Assembly (NCBI GenBank): GCA_019912385.1
Contig: JAIOIW010000092.1
Span: forward strand, 1 to 64,000
Direction: 5' to 3'
DNA length: 64,000 bases
Origin: Notoacmeibacter sp.
Lineage (GTDB): Bacteria > Pseudomonadota > Alphaproteobacteria > Rhizobiales > Rhizobiaceae
A program made the position numbers and the translations under genes. This document shows, in pieces, positions 53,099 to 63,258 of this stretch. Each line of letters opens with the position of its first letter. Position 1 is the stretch's first letter. Under the pieces are notes generated by a model. That model was not told the DNA's origin and made no database searches. It saw only the letters and a program-made list of their open reading frames with translations.

Positions 53099-53847
53099 CG
53101 GACGGCTCCGCCAGGCGGCGGCGCAAAGCCGGCATCGCTGAGGATGGATTGCCCCTCGGCGCCACGCAGGAAAGCAAGGAAACCGGTCGCTTTCTCCCCG
53201 CCATGCACGGTTAAGGCTGCCGGATAAAGGATCGGATCATGGGCGGACTGATCGAAGGCGAAGGCAGCGGTCAGGCCGGGCGAGACGGCAAGGTCGGAGC
53301 GGTAGACGATCGCCGCGCCGACTTCCCCGCGCCTGACCAGTTCCAGCGACACCCGCACATTTTCGCCGAACACCGCATTGGCCTTGACGCTCTCCCACAA
53401 CCCGAGCTGCTCCAACGCCTGTCTTGCATAGATACCGGCCGGCACATGGCCGGGGTCGCCCATCGCGAAGCGCCCGCTTGCGAGCAGGGCGGCCGGGTCG
53501 CCCGTCCGGTTTTCCGGGGTGGCGATGACCAGCGCGTTGGACGCGATATCGGCGCGCGTTTCCTTCAGCACCGCCCCCTGCTCCTCCGCCCAGTCCATCC
53601 ATGCCGCGTTAGCGGATATGAACAGGTCGGCCGGCGCACCGGCGGTAATCTGCTTGGCCAGCACCGAACTCGATGCCGCAACGACGGTGACCGCCGTGCC
53701 CGTGGATTGTTCGAACGCCATTGCGGCGTGTCCGATCGCATCCTTCATGCTCGCAGGCACAAAAACGGTGACGCCGCCGCCAGCCCAAGATGGGATCGAT
53801 GAGAAAAGGAGAAAGAGCAAGGAAAGAACGCGGACGCGAAATTTCAT
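53095..53847 (-). CDS. modA: Molybdate-binding protein ModA
   Basis: 250-residue periplasmic protein. Signal peptide MKFRVRVLSLLFLLFSSIPS is followed by TVFVPASMKDAIGHAAMAFE. The ligand-binding serines are in SSSVLAKQITAGAPADLFIS, and VPAGIYARQALEQLGLW and GAAIVYRSDLA are family motifs. It is the first gene of the mod-dct run. The 284 bp upstream (53848-54131) contain no gene and no obvious ModE box. ModE is not in the window. Confidence 0.93.
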   Translation of the reverse strand: MKFRVRVLSLLFLLFSSIPSWAGGGVTVFVPASMKDAIGHAAMAFEQSTGTAVTVVAASSSVLAKQITAGAPADLFISANAAWMDWAEEQGAVLKETRADIASNALVIATPENRTGDPAALLASGRFAMGDPGHVPAGIYARQALEQLGLWESVKANAVFGENVRVSLELVRRGEVGAAIVYRSDLAVSPGLTAAFAFDQSAHDPILYPAALTVHGGEKATGFLAFLRGAEGQSILSDAGFAPPPGGAVR

Positions 53848-54081
53848 GACGGTTTCCCCTGCACGCAGCGCTCGCTTCTGGCGAGCTGTTGTCGTGCCGC
53901 ACCTGGTTTCGGGAAGGGTATCGGCGGAATTGCCCGCGCCCCGGACAACGCACACCCCGATGGAATCGCGACTCAGCCGCCCGCCTCGCCATGCAGGCAT
54001 TTCCCGCAAGGAAAGGGCACGGCAATCGCCTGATCGCCGTGCCCAAATCTACTGTGTGTGGAAGGCCCGTGGCAAGGCCCC

Positions 54082-54126
54082 GAAGCCGTTAATCTCGAAA
54101 CGACTCCAGTTGAATATAAACGGCTC
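54082..54126. repeat. Imperfect palindrome, copy 2 of the REP-like family
   Basis: 45 bp matching the element at 33152-33195 in order: GAAGCCGTTAATCTCGAAAC on one arm and a GAATATAAACGGCTC arm on the other, with the shared centre CGACTCCAGTTG (compare CGATTCCATTTG on the other copy's minus strand). It lies 5 bp past the DUF533 stop and may also act as a weak transcript end. Confidence 0.65.
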
Positions 54127-54131
54127 CAGGA

Positions 54132-54827
54132 TCAGGCCTTCATATGCGATACCGTCGATTCGATGTGCTCAACCAGCGCATCGGGCAGCCTCAGCCGCCC
54201 GGCCAGCATGTCGAGATAGCCGCGCTCGGCCCGCGTGTCCGCCTCGATCGCCAGCCGCGACGCGGTGTAGAGCTCGACGCGCTGCGCGTCGGTCTCGGCG
54301 GCGGCGACCAGCGCATCGACATCCACCGGGCGCTCGATCTCGCCTTGAAGGAAGTCGGCTTCCTCGGTGTCGTAGCCGGCCATCTGCGCGCGTTCGCCAA
54401 TCTTCTGGCGCTCCTTGTCGTCGATATGACCGTCGGCCCGCGCCGCCGCGATCATGGCGCGCACGAGGGCAAGCGCAAACTCGTCTTCGCCCTGCGGCGC
54501 CTGTGCGGGATTGAAGCTGCTGTCTTCGGGCGGCGGCAGCAGCATCGGTTCGCCATCGGCACCGTCGGGCGCGCCGCCGTTCTGGTAGCGCTTGTAGGCT
54601 GTGTAGGCGAGGCCGGCCACAGCCGCCAGCCCGCCGAGCTTCAGCGCCGATCCGGTGATCGCCCTGCCCGTACCGGTGCCCAGCAGGACCGCTGCGAGCG
54701 CGCCGGTGGCAATCGGATTGTCCTTGGCAAGCTGGGTCGCCTGCGACGCCTTTTCGCGCACGGTTGACTGCGTGCCCGGAACCCGGGCGCCAAGCAATTC
54801 ATCGAGAAGTTTCTTCGGATCGAGCAT
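54132..54827 (-). CDS. DUF533/TerB-like protein
   Basis: 231-residue protein with an N-terminal DUF533 signature (DPKKLLDELLG), a glycine/alanine-rich hydrophobic stretch (GALAAVLLGTGTGRAITGSA; KLGGLAAVAGLAYTAYKRYQ) and a C-terminal TerB-like helical domain (ALVRAMIAAARADGHIDDKE, then RLAIEADTRAERGYLDMLAG). These proteins are inner-membrane associated. Function unknown. A Rhizobiales-type palindrome lies just upstream. Confidence 0.87.
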   Translation of the reverse strand: MLDPKKLLDELLGARVPGTQSTVREKASQATQLAKDNPIATGALAAVLLGTGTGRAITGSALKLGGLAAVAGLAYTAYKRYQNGGAPDGADGEPMLLPPPEDSSFNPAQAPQGEDEFALALVRAMIAAARADGHIDDKERQKIGERAQMAGYDTEEADFLQGEIERPVDVDALVAAAETDAQRVELYTASRLAIEADTRAERGYLDMLAGRLRLPDALVEHIESTVSHMKA

Positions 54828-54843
54828 GGATGTCCTCCGCTAA

Positions 54844-54888
54844 GCAGGTTTCGGAAAAGTGTTCCACGGTTTTCCGGTAAAAACCTGC
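54844..54888. repeat. Intergenic palindrome upstream of DUF533
   Basis: GCAGGTTT ... AAACCTGC outer arms and GGAAAA ... TTTTCC inner arms around GTGTTCCACGG. It belongs to the class of Rhizobiales palindromes with the core CGGAAAAGTG...CGGTTTTCCG. It lies 16 bp upstream of the DUF533 start and could form a hairpin in its leader. Confidence 0.6.
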
Positions 54889-54968
54889 GTCAAACAAAAC
54901 AATTTGCCGCCGTGCCCCGGTTGTGGCTGACAGGTAGGCACACGATCGCGTCAATGCAATGACGGAGG

Positions 54969-55889
54969 TCAAGCTCGCTTGCCGATGTGGCGGCGGCCCT
55001 TCGCCTGCGCGAGCTGCACCTGGCGGTGGCGTTCCGCATAGCGCTCGCGGTCGTCCGCGCTGCGCGTGGCGTGGCAATGCGGGCACGAAACGCCCTCCTC
55101 GAACAGCGGCGACGTTCGTTCTTCCGCCGTCAGCGGATGGCGGCAGGCCCGGCAAAGCGCCGCCTCGCCCGGCTCCAGCCCGTGTCCGACCGAGACCCGC
55201 TCATCGAAAACGAAGCACTCGCCTCGCCAAAGGCTTTCGTCCGCCGGTACTTCCTCGAGATATCTCAGGATGCCGCCCTTGAGGTGGTAGACCTCGCCGA
55301 GGCCGAGCGCGCGAACATAGGCCGTGGCTTTTTCGCAGCGTATGCCGCCGGTGCAGAACATCGCCACCTTCTTGCCAGCCAACAGGTTATGGTTGCGTTC
55401 CACCCAATCGGGGAACTCGCGGAACGTCGCCGTATGCGGATCGATTGCCCGTTTGAATGTGCCGATGGCGATTTCGTAGTCGTTGCGCGTATCGACGACA
55501 ACGGTGTTCTCGTCGGCGATCAGCGCGTTCCAGGCGGCCGGCTCCACATAGGCGCCGGTGCCTTGCAGCGGATCGACATCCTCCACGCCCATGGTCACGA
55601 TTTCCTTTTTCAGCCGCACCTTCATGCGGTGAAAAGGCATGGCGTCCGCATGGGAAAACTTGATCTCCGCACCGTCGAACTCGGGCTTGGCGGAGAGCCA
55701 GGCGACGAGCGCGTCGATGCCGGCTGGCGGTCCCGCGACCGTACCGTTGATGCCTTCCCGGGCGAGCAGCAGGGTACCCTTGATCCCCTCGCGCTCGCAC
55801 AGTTCCATCAGCGGTGTGCGCAGGTCGGCGAAGTCCGGCAACCGGCAGAAGCGGTAGAGCGCGGCGATCTTTACTGGAGCGTTTGTCAT
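54969..55889 (-). CDS. trhO: tRNA uridine(34) hydroxylase TrhO (rhodanese family)
   Basis: 306-residue protein. The N-terminal domain has [14 protein letters not shown] and [20 protein letters not shown]. The rhodanese domain holds the catalytic C179 in [14 protein letters not shown], with [20 protein letters not shown] upstream. The C-terminal zinc-like motif has C..CR (CRACRHPL) and CPHCHA. This layout is YceA/TrhO, which hydroxylates U34 of tRNAs. The ATG at 55889 is the family start, and a longer frame upstream is antisense. Confidence 0.94.
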   Translation of the reverse strand: MTNAPVKIAALYRFCRLPDFADLRTPLMELCEREGIKGTLLLAREGINGTVAGPPAGIDALVAWLSAKPEFDGAEIKFSHADAMPFHRMKVRLKKEIVTMGVEDVDPLQGTGAYVEPAAWNALIADENTVVVDTRNDYEIAIGTFKRAIDPHTATFREFPDWVERNHNLLAGKKVAMFCTGGIRCEKATAYVRALGLGEVYHLKGGILRYLEEVPADESLWRGECFVFDERVSVGHGLEPGEAALCRACRHPLTAEERTSPLFEEGVSCPHCHATRSADDRERYAERHRQVQLAQAKGRRHIGKRA

Positions 55890-56027
55890 GGTCGAGCGTC
55901 TAGGCCGAAGCGCGATCCGAGGCAAGCCGGGCAAACGGGCGGCAAGGAGAACGGGCGGTTGCGGCCTATCCACGCCCCTCCCCCTTCCGACGACAATGGC
56001 GGCGCCAACGATGCCGGAGCGCCTGCC

Positions 56028-56942
56028 ATGATCCCCGAATATCTTGTCCCTCTCCTCGCCGCCGCCGCGCGCGATGCCGGTTTCGAGCCCGCCGCCATCC
56101 TTGCCATCGCCGAAATCGAAAGCGGGGGGCGCGTCTTTGCCCGCATCGATGGCCGCAATGAACCGCTGATCCGTTTCGAGGGCCACTATTTCGACCGCCG
56201 GCTGTCCGGCGCAAGGCGCGATGCCGCGCGCGCTGCGGGCCTTGCCCATCCGCAAGCCGGCAGGATCGCCAACCCGGCTTCGCAGGCTGCCCGGTGGGCA
56301 ATGCTGCATCGTGCCGCCGAAATCGACGCCCAGGCGGCCTGCGAAAGCTGCTCCTGGGGTATCGGCCAGGTGATGGGCGCACACTGGGCCTGGCTCGGCT
56401 ATGGCAGCGTCGAAGCGCTCGTCGCGGAGGCCCGCAGCGGCGCGGAGGGGCAATTGCGGCTGATGCTGCGCTTTATCGCAAAGGCGGAACTCGGTCCAGC
56501 GATCCGCCGCCGCGACTGGCCGGCGTTTGCCCGCGGCTATAACGGCCCGGCCTATGCGCGCAACCGCTACCACACCCGCATCGCCAATGCCTATGCGCGC
56601 CATTCGAAACGCGATCATGCCGACAATCCTGATGCGGTTACCCACCCGGCAAGCCTGCGGCGGGGAATGCGCGGACCGGCGGTCGCCAACCTCCAGCGTT
56701 CGCTCTGCGCGCTCGGCTATCCGATCGCCATCGACGGCATTTTCGGTCCCCATACCGAAGATGCGCTCCGCCGGTTCCAGCGCGATCACGGCCTTGCCCC
56801 CGACGGCATCGCCGGTCCGCTTAGCCACGAAGTCATCGCCGGGGTCCTGCCGCTGTCACGGTACGCCGTGCTATGGCGGGAACGGTTGAGAACCTTCCTT
56901 GCAGTGCCTTTGGGCTGGCTGTTCCGGCTGGTTTCGGGTTAG
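56028..56942 (+). CDS. N-acetylmuramidase with peptidoglycan-binding domain
   Basis: 304-residue DUF3380-type hydrolase. Residues 1-175 carry the N-acetylmuramidase domain ([11 protein letters not shown] with the catalytic glutamate region, [33 protein letters not shown]). A peptidoglycan-binding module follows ([40 protein letters not shown]). The C-terminus is hydrophobic ([15 protein letters not shown]). No signal peptide is visible. It resembles phage endolysins. Since no phage genes surround it, a cellular role or domesticated lysin is possible. Confidence 0.87.
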   Translation: MIPEYLVPLLAAAARDAGFEPAAILAIAEIESGGRVFARIDGRNEPLIRFEGHYFDRRLSGARRDAARAAGLAHPQAGRIANPASQAARWAMLHRAAEIDAQAACESCSWGIGQVMGAHWAWLGYGSVEALVAEARSGAEGQLRLMLRFIAKAELGPAIRRRDWPAFARGYNGPAYARNRYHTRIANAYARHSKRDHADNPDAVTHPASLRRGMRGPAVANLQRSLCALGYPIAIDGIFGPHTEDALRRFQRDHGLAPDGIAGPLSHEVIAGVLPLSRYAVLWRERLRTFLAVPLGWLFRLVSG

Positions 56943-57039
56943 GGTTCTGGTTCCGGATTCCGTCGCATGGCCATGGACATGGCAACCGCGCCCTGATATC
57001 CGCCGTTAAATCGATTGAAATCCCGCCAGCGAGTTTAAC

Positions 57040-57717
57040 ATGCCCCACGCCAACAAAACGGAAGTGCTGCTTTCGATCCTTCAGGCTCAGCCGGTCATCC
57101 CGGTCCTGCAGATCGCCAACCTGGCCGACGCCGTTCCTTTGACACGGGCGCTGGCGCGCGGCGGCCTGCCGGCTGTCGAGATCACGTTGCGCACGCCCGA
57201 CGCGATGGACGCCATCCGCCTCGTCACCGATGAAGTCGAGGAAGCGGTCGTCGGCGCGGGTACGATCCTGACGCCGCGCCAGTACGACAAGGTTGCCGCG
57301 GCCGGCGCACGATTCATCGTTTCACCGGGAACCACGATCGAACTGCTGGAGGCCGCCCGTTCAAACGACGTGCCTTTTCTGCCCGGCGCGAGCACGCCGA
57401 GCGAGGTGATGTCGATGCGCGAGGAAGGGTACTCGGTGCTGAAGTTCTTTCCCGCGGAACAATCCGGCGGCGCAGCGTTTCTCATGGCGCTGTCCTCTCC
57501 CCTGGCGGGAGTGCGCTTCTGCCCGACCGGCGGCATCTCGCCGGCCAATGCCCTGGATTACCTGAAGCTTCCCAATGTCATATGCGTCGGCGGCTCATGG
57601 GTCGCGCCCGACAACCTGGTCAGGGCCGGCGACTGGGAGGGCATCACCGAACTTGCACGCCAGGCCGTGGCCATGGCGGCGAGCGCACAGGATCGCGACA
57701 TCAGTTCGTCGGGTTGA
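57040..57717 (+). CDS. eda: 2-keto-3-deoxy-6-phosphogluconate aldolase
   Basis: 225-residue KDPG/KHG aldolase. The catalytic glutamate is in PAVEITLRTPDA and the Schiff-base lysine is in YSVLKFFPAEQSGG (near residue 138). GAGTILTP, FIVSPG and CPTGGIS complete the phosphate-binding loops. It cleaves KDPG to pyruvate and glyceraldehyde 3-phosphate in the Entner-Doudoroff pathway. No edd is near. Its 3' end overlaps the convergent DUF882 gene by 17 bp. Confidence 0.95.
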   Translation: MPHANKTEVLLSILQAQPVIPVLQIANLADAVPLTRALARGGLPAVEITLRTPDAMDAIRLVTDEVEEAVVGAGTILTPRQYDKVAAAGARFIVSPGTTIELLEAARSNDVPFLPGASTPSEVMSMREEGYSVLKFFPAEQSGGAAFLMALSSPLAGVRFCPTGGISPANALDYLKLPNVICVGGSWVAPDNLVRAGDWEGITELARQAVAMAASAQDRDISSSG

Positions 57718-59515
57718 ACTTGGCGACCGTCAGGAAAGTGACGGCCTTGCCGGTGAACCGGTGCGGCTCGCCCTGCCGGATATCCCGCGAATTGAAACCG
57801 GCCGTGTAGACCGCCGCCGGCGCTTTGCGGATGGTCGCACTCGCCAGCGGCGGCTGCGCAGGTAGAGGCACGCGCGCGACGGCCAGTGCCCAGCGGGCGC
57901 TCTCCGGCCCGATCGGCACGATTTTCGAATGCGGTTCGGGGCGGGCTTGCGAAGCAACCGGACGCGCTGCCTTCGGCGTTGTCTTCACATTCCCGGCAAT
58001 CGCGGCCGCTCGCTCGCCTTGAGGCGTGTTCAGCATGGCCATGCGCGGCGTGGCGATGGCCGACGGGGCGGCGACCGTCAGGCGGCCGTTACGGCTGTCT
58101 GTCGTGATTTCGGGTCGCCCGCGCGGCACCGCGGCTATCAACCTGTTGCCCTTGTCGTGGCCAGGCCGCAAACCGCCGGCAGTTTGCCGCGGATCGTCCG
58201 CGAAGGCGGCGAGCACCGCGATGCTCTCGCTGGCCGGACGCGGCAACGGCACCACGGCGGCAAGCGGTGACCCGCGCCGCGTAACGGCGGTTGTCGTCGC
58301 ATCGGTTCCGGCGGGAATTCCAATGGGAGGCGCGACTGTCTCCAACTGCGGGCGTGATGCAGGCAGCGGCACGTTCATCGCGACATCGACCCGTTGTTCG
58401 GGCACCGCGGTTTCGGTTTCCGCCAGCACGCGCGGATTGGCGACCGGCAGCGGGACGGCGCTCGCCGACAGCTTCGCGATAATTGCAGCCGGATCGTCGG
58501 CCGCCGGTGCGGCTTCGGCCGCCGGTGCGGCTTCGGTCGCCGGCTCGGGCCGCGTCTCTGCCTGCGCGACGGCTACACCGGGCAGCCCGGCTACGGGCCG
58601 GGGTGCCGGGGCGGCGTCGCGTGGTGCGGCCTTCGGCGTGGCCGGGACTTCAATGCTGTTGTCTTCTTCCTCGTCCGCGCCACCGCCGAACAGGGCCGCC
58701 AGCAATCCCCTGGCCGGACTCTTGTTGCCGTCCGTGGCGTTCGCGTCGCCCCGGGTCCGTACGGGGGCAGCGTTGGACGCAACCTGCACTTCGGTCGACC
58801 TGTCGATACTGACCGGCTGGCCGCGGCGGCGCTGGTACTCCGCCAGCGCCTGCTTGTATCCGGGCAGCGGCTTGCCGTCCGCGGGCAGGTGCAGCGTCTT
58901 GCCGTCGGGGAACAGGCGCGCCAATTCCTCCCGGCTCATGCGCGGCCATGCGCGGACATTGCCGACATCCAGATGAACGAAGGGTGAGCCCGAGCGCGGG
59001 TAGTAGCCGACGCCGCCGCCCTGGATCTTGAAGCCGATTGCACGCAGTTTCGACAACGGTACGCCGGGAATGTAGAAATCCAACGCCTTGCCGAGCATGT
59101 GCTGGCTTTTCTTGGCCTGCCCGCCGCGCGTGCGCCGCAGCATTTCGTTGCTCGCCGGAGAGCGGTAACCCGAGACGACATGGATATAATCGCGCGACCC
59201 GGTCTGCTGGTAGGCTTCCCAGACCACGTCGAACAGGAGCGGGTCCATTTTCGTCGGTTCATTGCGCCGCCAGTCGCGCAGGAACCTGTTGAGCTTGGTC
59301 AAGCCGGCCTGCGAATAGCGACCGTTGATCTTGTAGGTGATTTCGGCGCGTTCGCCGGTGTGCATGAAGTAGAGCTTCAGCGTCCGTTTTTCGGCGTTTG
59401 CCTGTGCCGTTGCGGACAGCGTGAGCATCAGCGCGGCCAGCAGGTATCCAGCCCACCGCAACCCCGGCACGCGTGCTATTGCACTGTCCCTGTTGTTCTG
59501 CCCAAAAAAGACCAA
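57701..59515 (-). CDS. DUF882 (M15-like) exported protein with long Ala/Pro-rich tail
   Basis: 604-residue protein. After a membrane or signal segment (AGYLLAALMLTLSATAQANA) comes the DUF882/YcbK zinc-peptidase-like domain, residues ~45-200: FMHTGERAEITYK, SGYRSPASNEMLRR, KKSQHMLGKALDFYIPGV, and SPFVHLDVG. The HxxxxD and HxD ligands look intact. The remaining ~400 residues are low-complexity, Ala/Pro-rich, with a short tandem AAEAAPAAE repeat near 58500-58545. It probably trims peptidoglycan peptides; the tail's role is unknown. Confidence 0.87.
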   Translation of the reverse strand: MVFFGQNNRDSAIARVPGLRWAGYLLAALMLTLSATAQANAEKRTLKLYFMHTGERAEITYKINGRYSQAGLTKLNRFLRDWRRNEPTKMDPLLFDVVWEAYQQTGSRDYIHVVSGYRSPASNEMLRRTRGGQAKKSQHMLGKALDFYIPGVPLSKLRAIGFKIQGGGVGYYPRSGSPFVHLDVGNVRAWPRMSREELARLFPDGKTLHLPADGKPLPGYKQALAEYQRRRGQPVSIDRSTEVQVASNAAPVRTRGDANATDGNKSPARGLLAALFGGGADEEEDNSIEVPATPKAAPRDAAPAPRPVAGLPGVAVAQAETRPEPATEAAPAAEAAPAADDPAAIIAKLSASAVPLPVANPRVLAETETAVPEQRVDVAMNVPLPASRPQLETVAPPIGIPAGTDATTTAVTRRGSPLAAVVPLPRPASESIAVLAAFADDPRQTAGGLRPGHDKGNRLIAAVPRGRPEITTDSRNGRLTVAAPSAIATPRMAMLNTPQGERAAAIAGNVKTTPKAARPVASQARPEPHSKIVPIGPESARWALAVARVPLPAQPPLASATIRKAPAAVYTAGFNSRDIRQGEPHRFTGKAVTFLTVAKFNPTN

Positions 59516-59734
59516 ATGACCCGCCTTGCAGGCTCGTGTTGTCCCCGGATACCCGCGAGAAGTCGTCCCTTCCCCGAAGTATCGGCCCGAATGGTTAATC
59601 GCCGCTTATTGACGCCAATTGCGGTGAGACCATGGCAGCGTGCTCCCTCCCTGCTGTACTCATTACCACAGGGTTAACAAAGCACTAACCAATAATGCTA
59701 TTTCACTGGAATCTTGTCTGTGAATTGATGTGGA

Positions 59735-61267
<1,533 letters not shown>

Positions 61268-61368
61268 GGATTCTCGAAGATTCGGATTGGTGTTGGTTCG
61301 TCCATGGACCAACATGGCACAGATGCCTAAACAGGCATTCAAGAAACGGCATTAACAGGAGCTTACCC

Positions 61369-63258
61369 TTGGGGGACGCCAGACACGACAAGGTTGCAGC
61401 CAACCGGATGCACTCGGGCAGCCGAACAGGCCATCCCGTTTCGCACCCGACCGACTCCAGATCCGGCGCGGCCGCGATCATCGGAGCGCTGCCTGAATGG
61501 AACCTCGCCGACCTTTATCCCTCTCCCGACAGCGCGGAACTCGCCGCCGATCTGCGCCGCGCCGGCGAACTGGCGCTGGCATTCGAGGGAAACTGGAAGA
61601 CAACGCTGGCAAGCGAGGCCGAAAAGGGGGCGGACGGCAAGCTAGGCCAGGCGATGCGGGAATACGAGGAACTGGAAGACCTGCTCGGGCGCATCATGTC
61701 CTACGCCGGGCTCGTCTATGCCGCCGACACTTCCGATCCTGCGCGCGCGAAGCTCTATGGCGACGTGACCGAAAGGATGACCGCGGCGACCTCGCGCCTG
61801 CTGTTTTTCGCGCTCGAACTCAATCGTATCGAGGACGACGCGATCGAAGCCGCACTCGCCGCCGATCCGGTGTTCGGCCACTACCGGCCGTGGATCGAGG
61901 ATCTGCGCCGGGACAAGCCCTACCAGCTCGAAGACCGGGTCGAGCAGCTTTTTCACGAAAAATCGGTGACCGGGCGCGGCGCCTGGAATCGCCTTTTCGA
62001 CGAAACGATCACCGCGCTCTCGTTCAAGGTCGACGATGACGAACTGGCGTTGGAATCGACCCTCAACCTGCTCCAGGACCATGATCCCGAAAAGCGGCGC
62101 AAGGCTTCCAACGCGCTGGCGACGACCTTCCGGCGGAATCTCAGGACCTTCACGCTGATCACCAACACGCTGGCCAAGGACAAGGAGATCTCCGATCGCT
62201 GGCGCGGTTTCGAGGACATCGCCGATTCGCGCCATCTCGCCAACCGCGTCGAACGCGAGGTGGTCGATGCGCTTGCCCAGGCTGTTCGCGAGGCCTATCC
62301 CCGCCTGTCGCACCGCTATTACGCGATGAAGGCCAAGTGGCTCGGCATGGAGCAGATGAACCACTGGGACCGCAATGCCCCGCTGCCCGAGGCGCCGAAA
62401 ACGGAAATCTCGTGGGAGGCCGCGCAACGCACCGTGCTTGACGCCTATCGCGGCTTCGCGCCGCAGATGGCGGAAATCGCCGGCCGGTTCTTCGAGAAGA
62501 ACTGGATCGACGCGGCGACCCGGCCCGGCAAGTCGCCCGGCGCCTTTGCCCACCCGACCGTTCCCTCGGTCCACCCCTATGTGCTGCTCAACTACCAGGG
62601 AAAGCCGCGCGATGTCATGACGCTCGCCCACGAGCTTGGTCACGGCGTCCACCAGGTGCTTGCCGGCGAGCAGGGCGCCCTGATGGCGCCGACGCCGCTG
62701 ACGCTCGCCGAAACAGCCTCTGTTTTCGGCGAGATGCTGACCTTCCGCTCGCTGCTCTACGCCACGGCCGACCCGCGCGAACGCAAGGCAATGCTGGCGC
62801 AAAAGGTGGAGGACATGATCAACACCGTCGTGCGCCAGGTCGCATTCTATGAATTCGAGCGCAAGGTGCACACCGAGCGCCGCCAGGGCGAACTGACATC
62901 CGAGCGGATCGGCGAATTGTGGATGTCGGTACAGGGCGAGAGCCTCGGACCGGCGATCGTGCTGCGCGACGGATACGAGGTCTTCTGGGCCTATATCCCC
63001 CACTTCATCCATTCGCCGTTCTATGTCTACGCCTACGCCTTCGGCGACTGTCTGGTGAACTCGCTCTATGCGGTCTATCAGAATGCCGACAGCGGCTTCC
63101 AGGAGAAGTATTTCGACATGCTGCGCGCCGGCGGCACGAAGCACCACGCCGAACTGCTTTCCCCCTTCGGCCTCGATGCAACGGACCCCGCTTTCTGGCA
63201 GAAGGGCCTGAGCGTGATCGAGGGGCTGATCGACGAACTGGAGGCGATGGAAGGGTGA
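61369..63258 (+). CDS. pepF: M3 family oligoendopeptidase (PepF-like)
   Basis: 629-residue zinc oligopeptidase. The catalytic motif HELGHGVH (VMTLAHELGHGVHQVLAGEQ) is near residue 425, with the downstream glutamate in LAETASVFGEML. VHPYVLLNYQGKPRD lies just before it, and the C-terminal SPFYVYAYAFGDCLVNSLY is typical of the alphaproteobacterial PepF group. TTG 61369 follows AGGAG by 10 nt. ATG 61408 is an alternative. Its stop overlaps the next gene start (GTGA). Confidence 0.92.
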   Translation: MGDARHDKVAANRMHSGSRTGHPVSHPTDSRSGAAAIIGALPEWNLADLYPSPDSAELAADLRRAGELALAFEGNWKTTLASEAEKGADGKLGQAMREYEELEDLLGRIMSYAGLVYAADTSDPARAKLYGDVTERMTAATSRLLFFALELNRIEDDAIEAALAADPVFGHYRPWIEDLRRDKPYQLEDRVEQLFHEKSVTGRGAWNRLFDETITALSFKVDDDELALESTLNLLQDHDPEKRRKASNALATTFRRNLRTFTLITNTLAKDKEISDRWRGFEDIADSRHLANRVEREVVDALAQAVREAYPRLSHRYYAMKAKWLGMEQMNHWDRNAPLPEAPKTEISWEAAQRTVLDAYRGFAPQMAEIAGRFFEKNWIDAATRPGKSPGAFAHPTVPSVHPYVLLNYQGKPRDVMTLAHELGHGVHQVLAGEQGALMAPTPLTLAETASVFGEMLTFRSLLYATADPRERKAMLAQKVEDMINTVVRQVAFYEFERKVHTERRQGELTSERIGELWMSVQGESLGPAIVLRDGYEVFWAYIPHFIHSPFYVYAYAFGDCLVNSLYAVYQNADSGFQEKYFDMLRAGGTKHHAELLSPFGLDATDPAFWQKGLSVIEGLIDELEAMEG

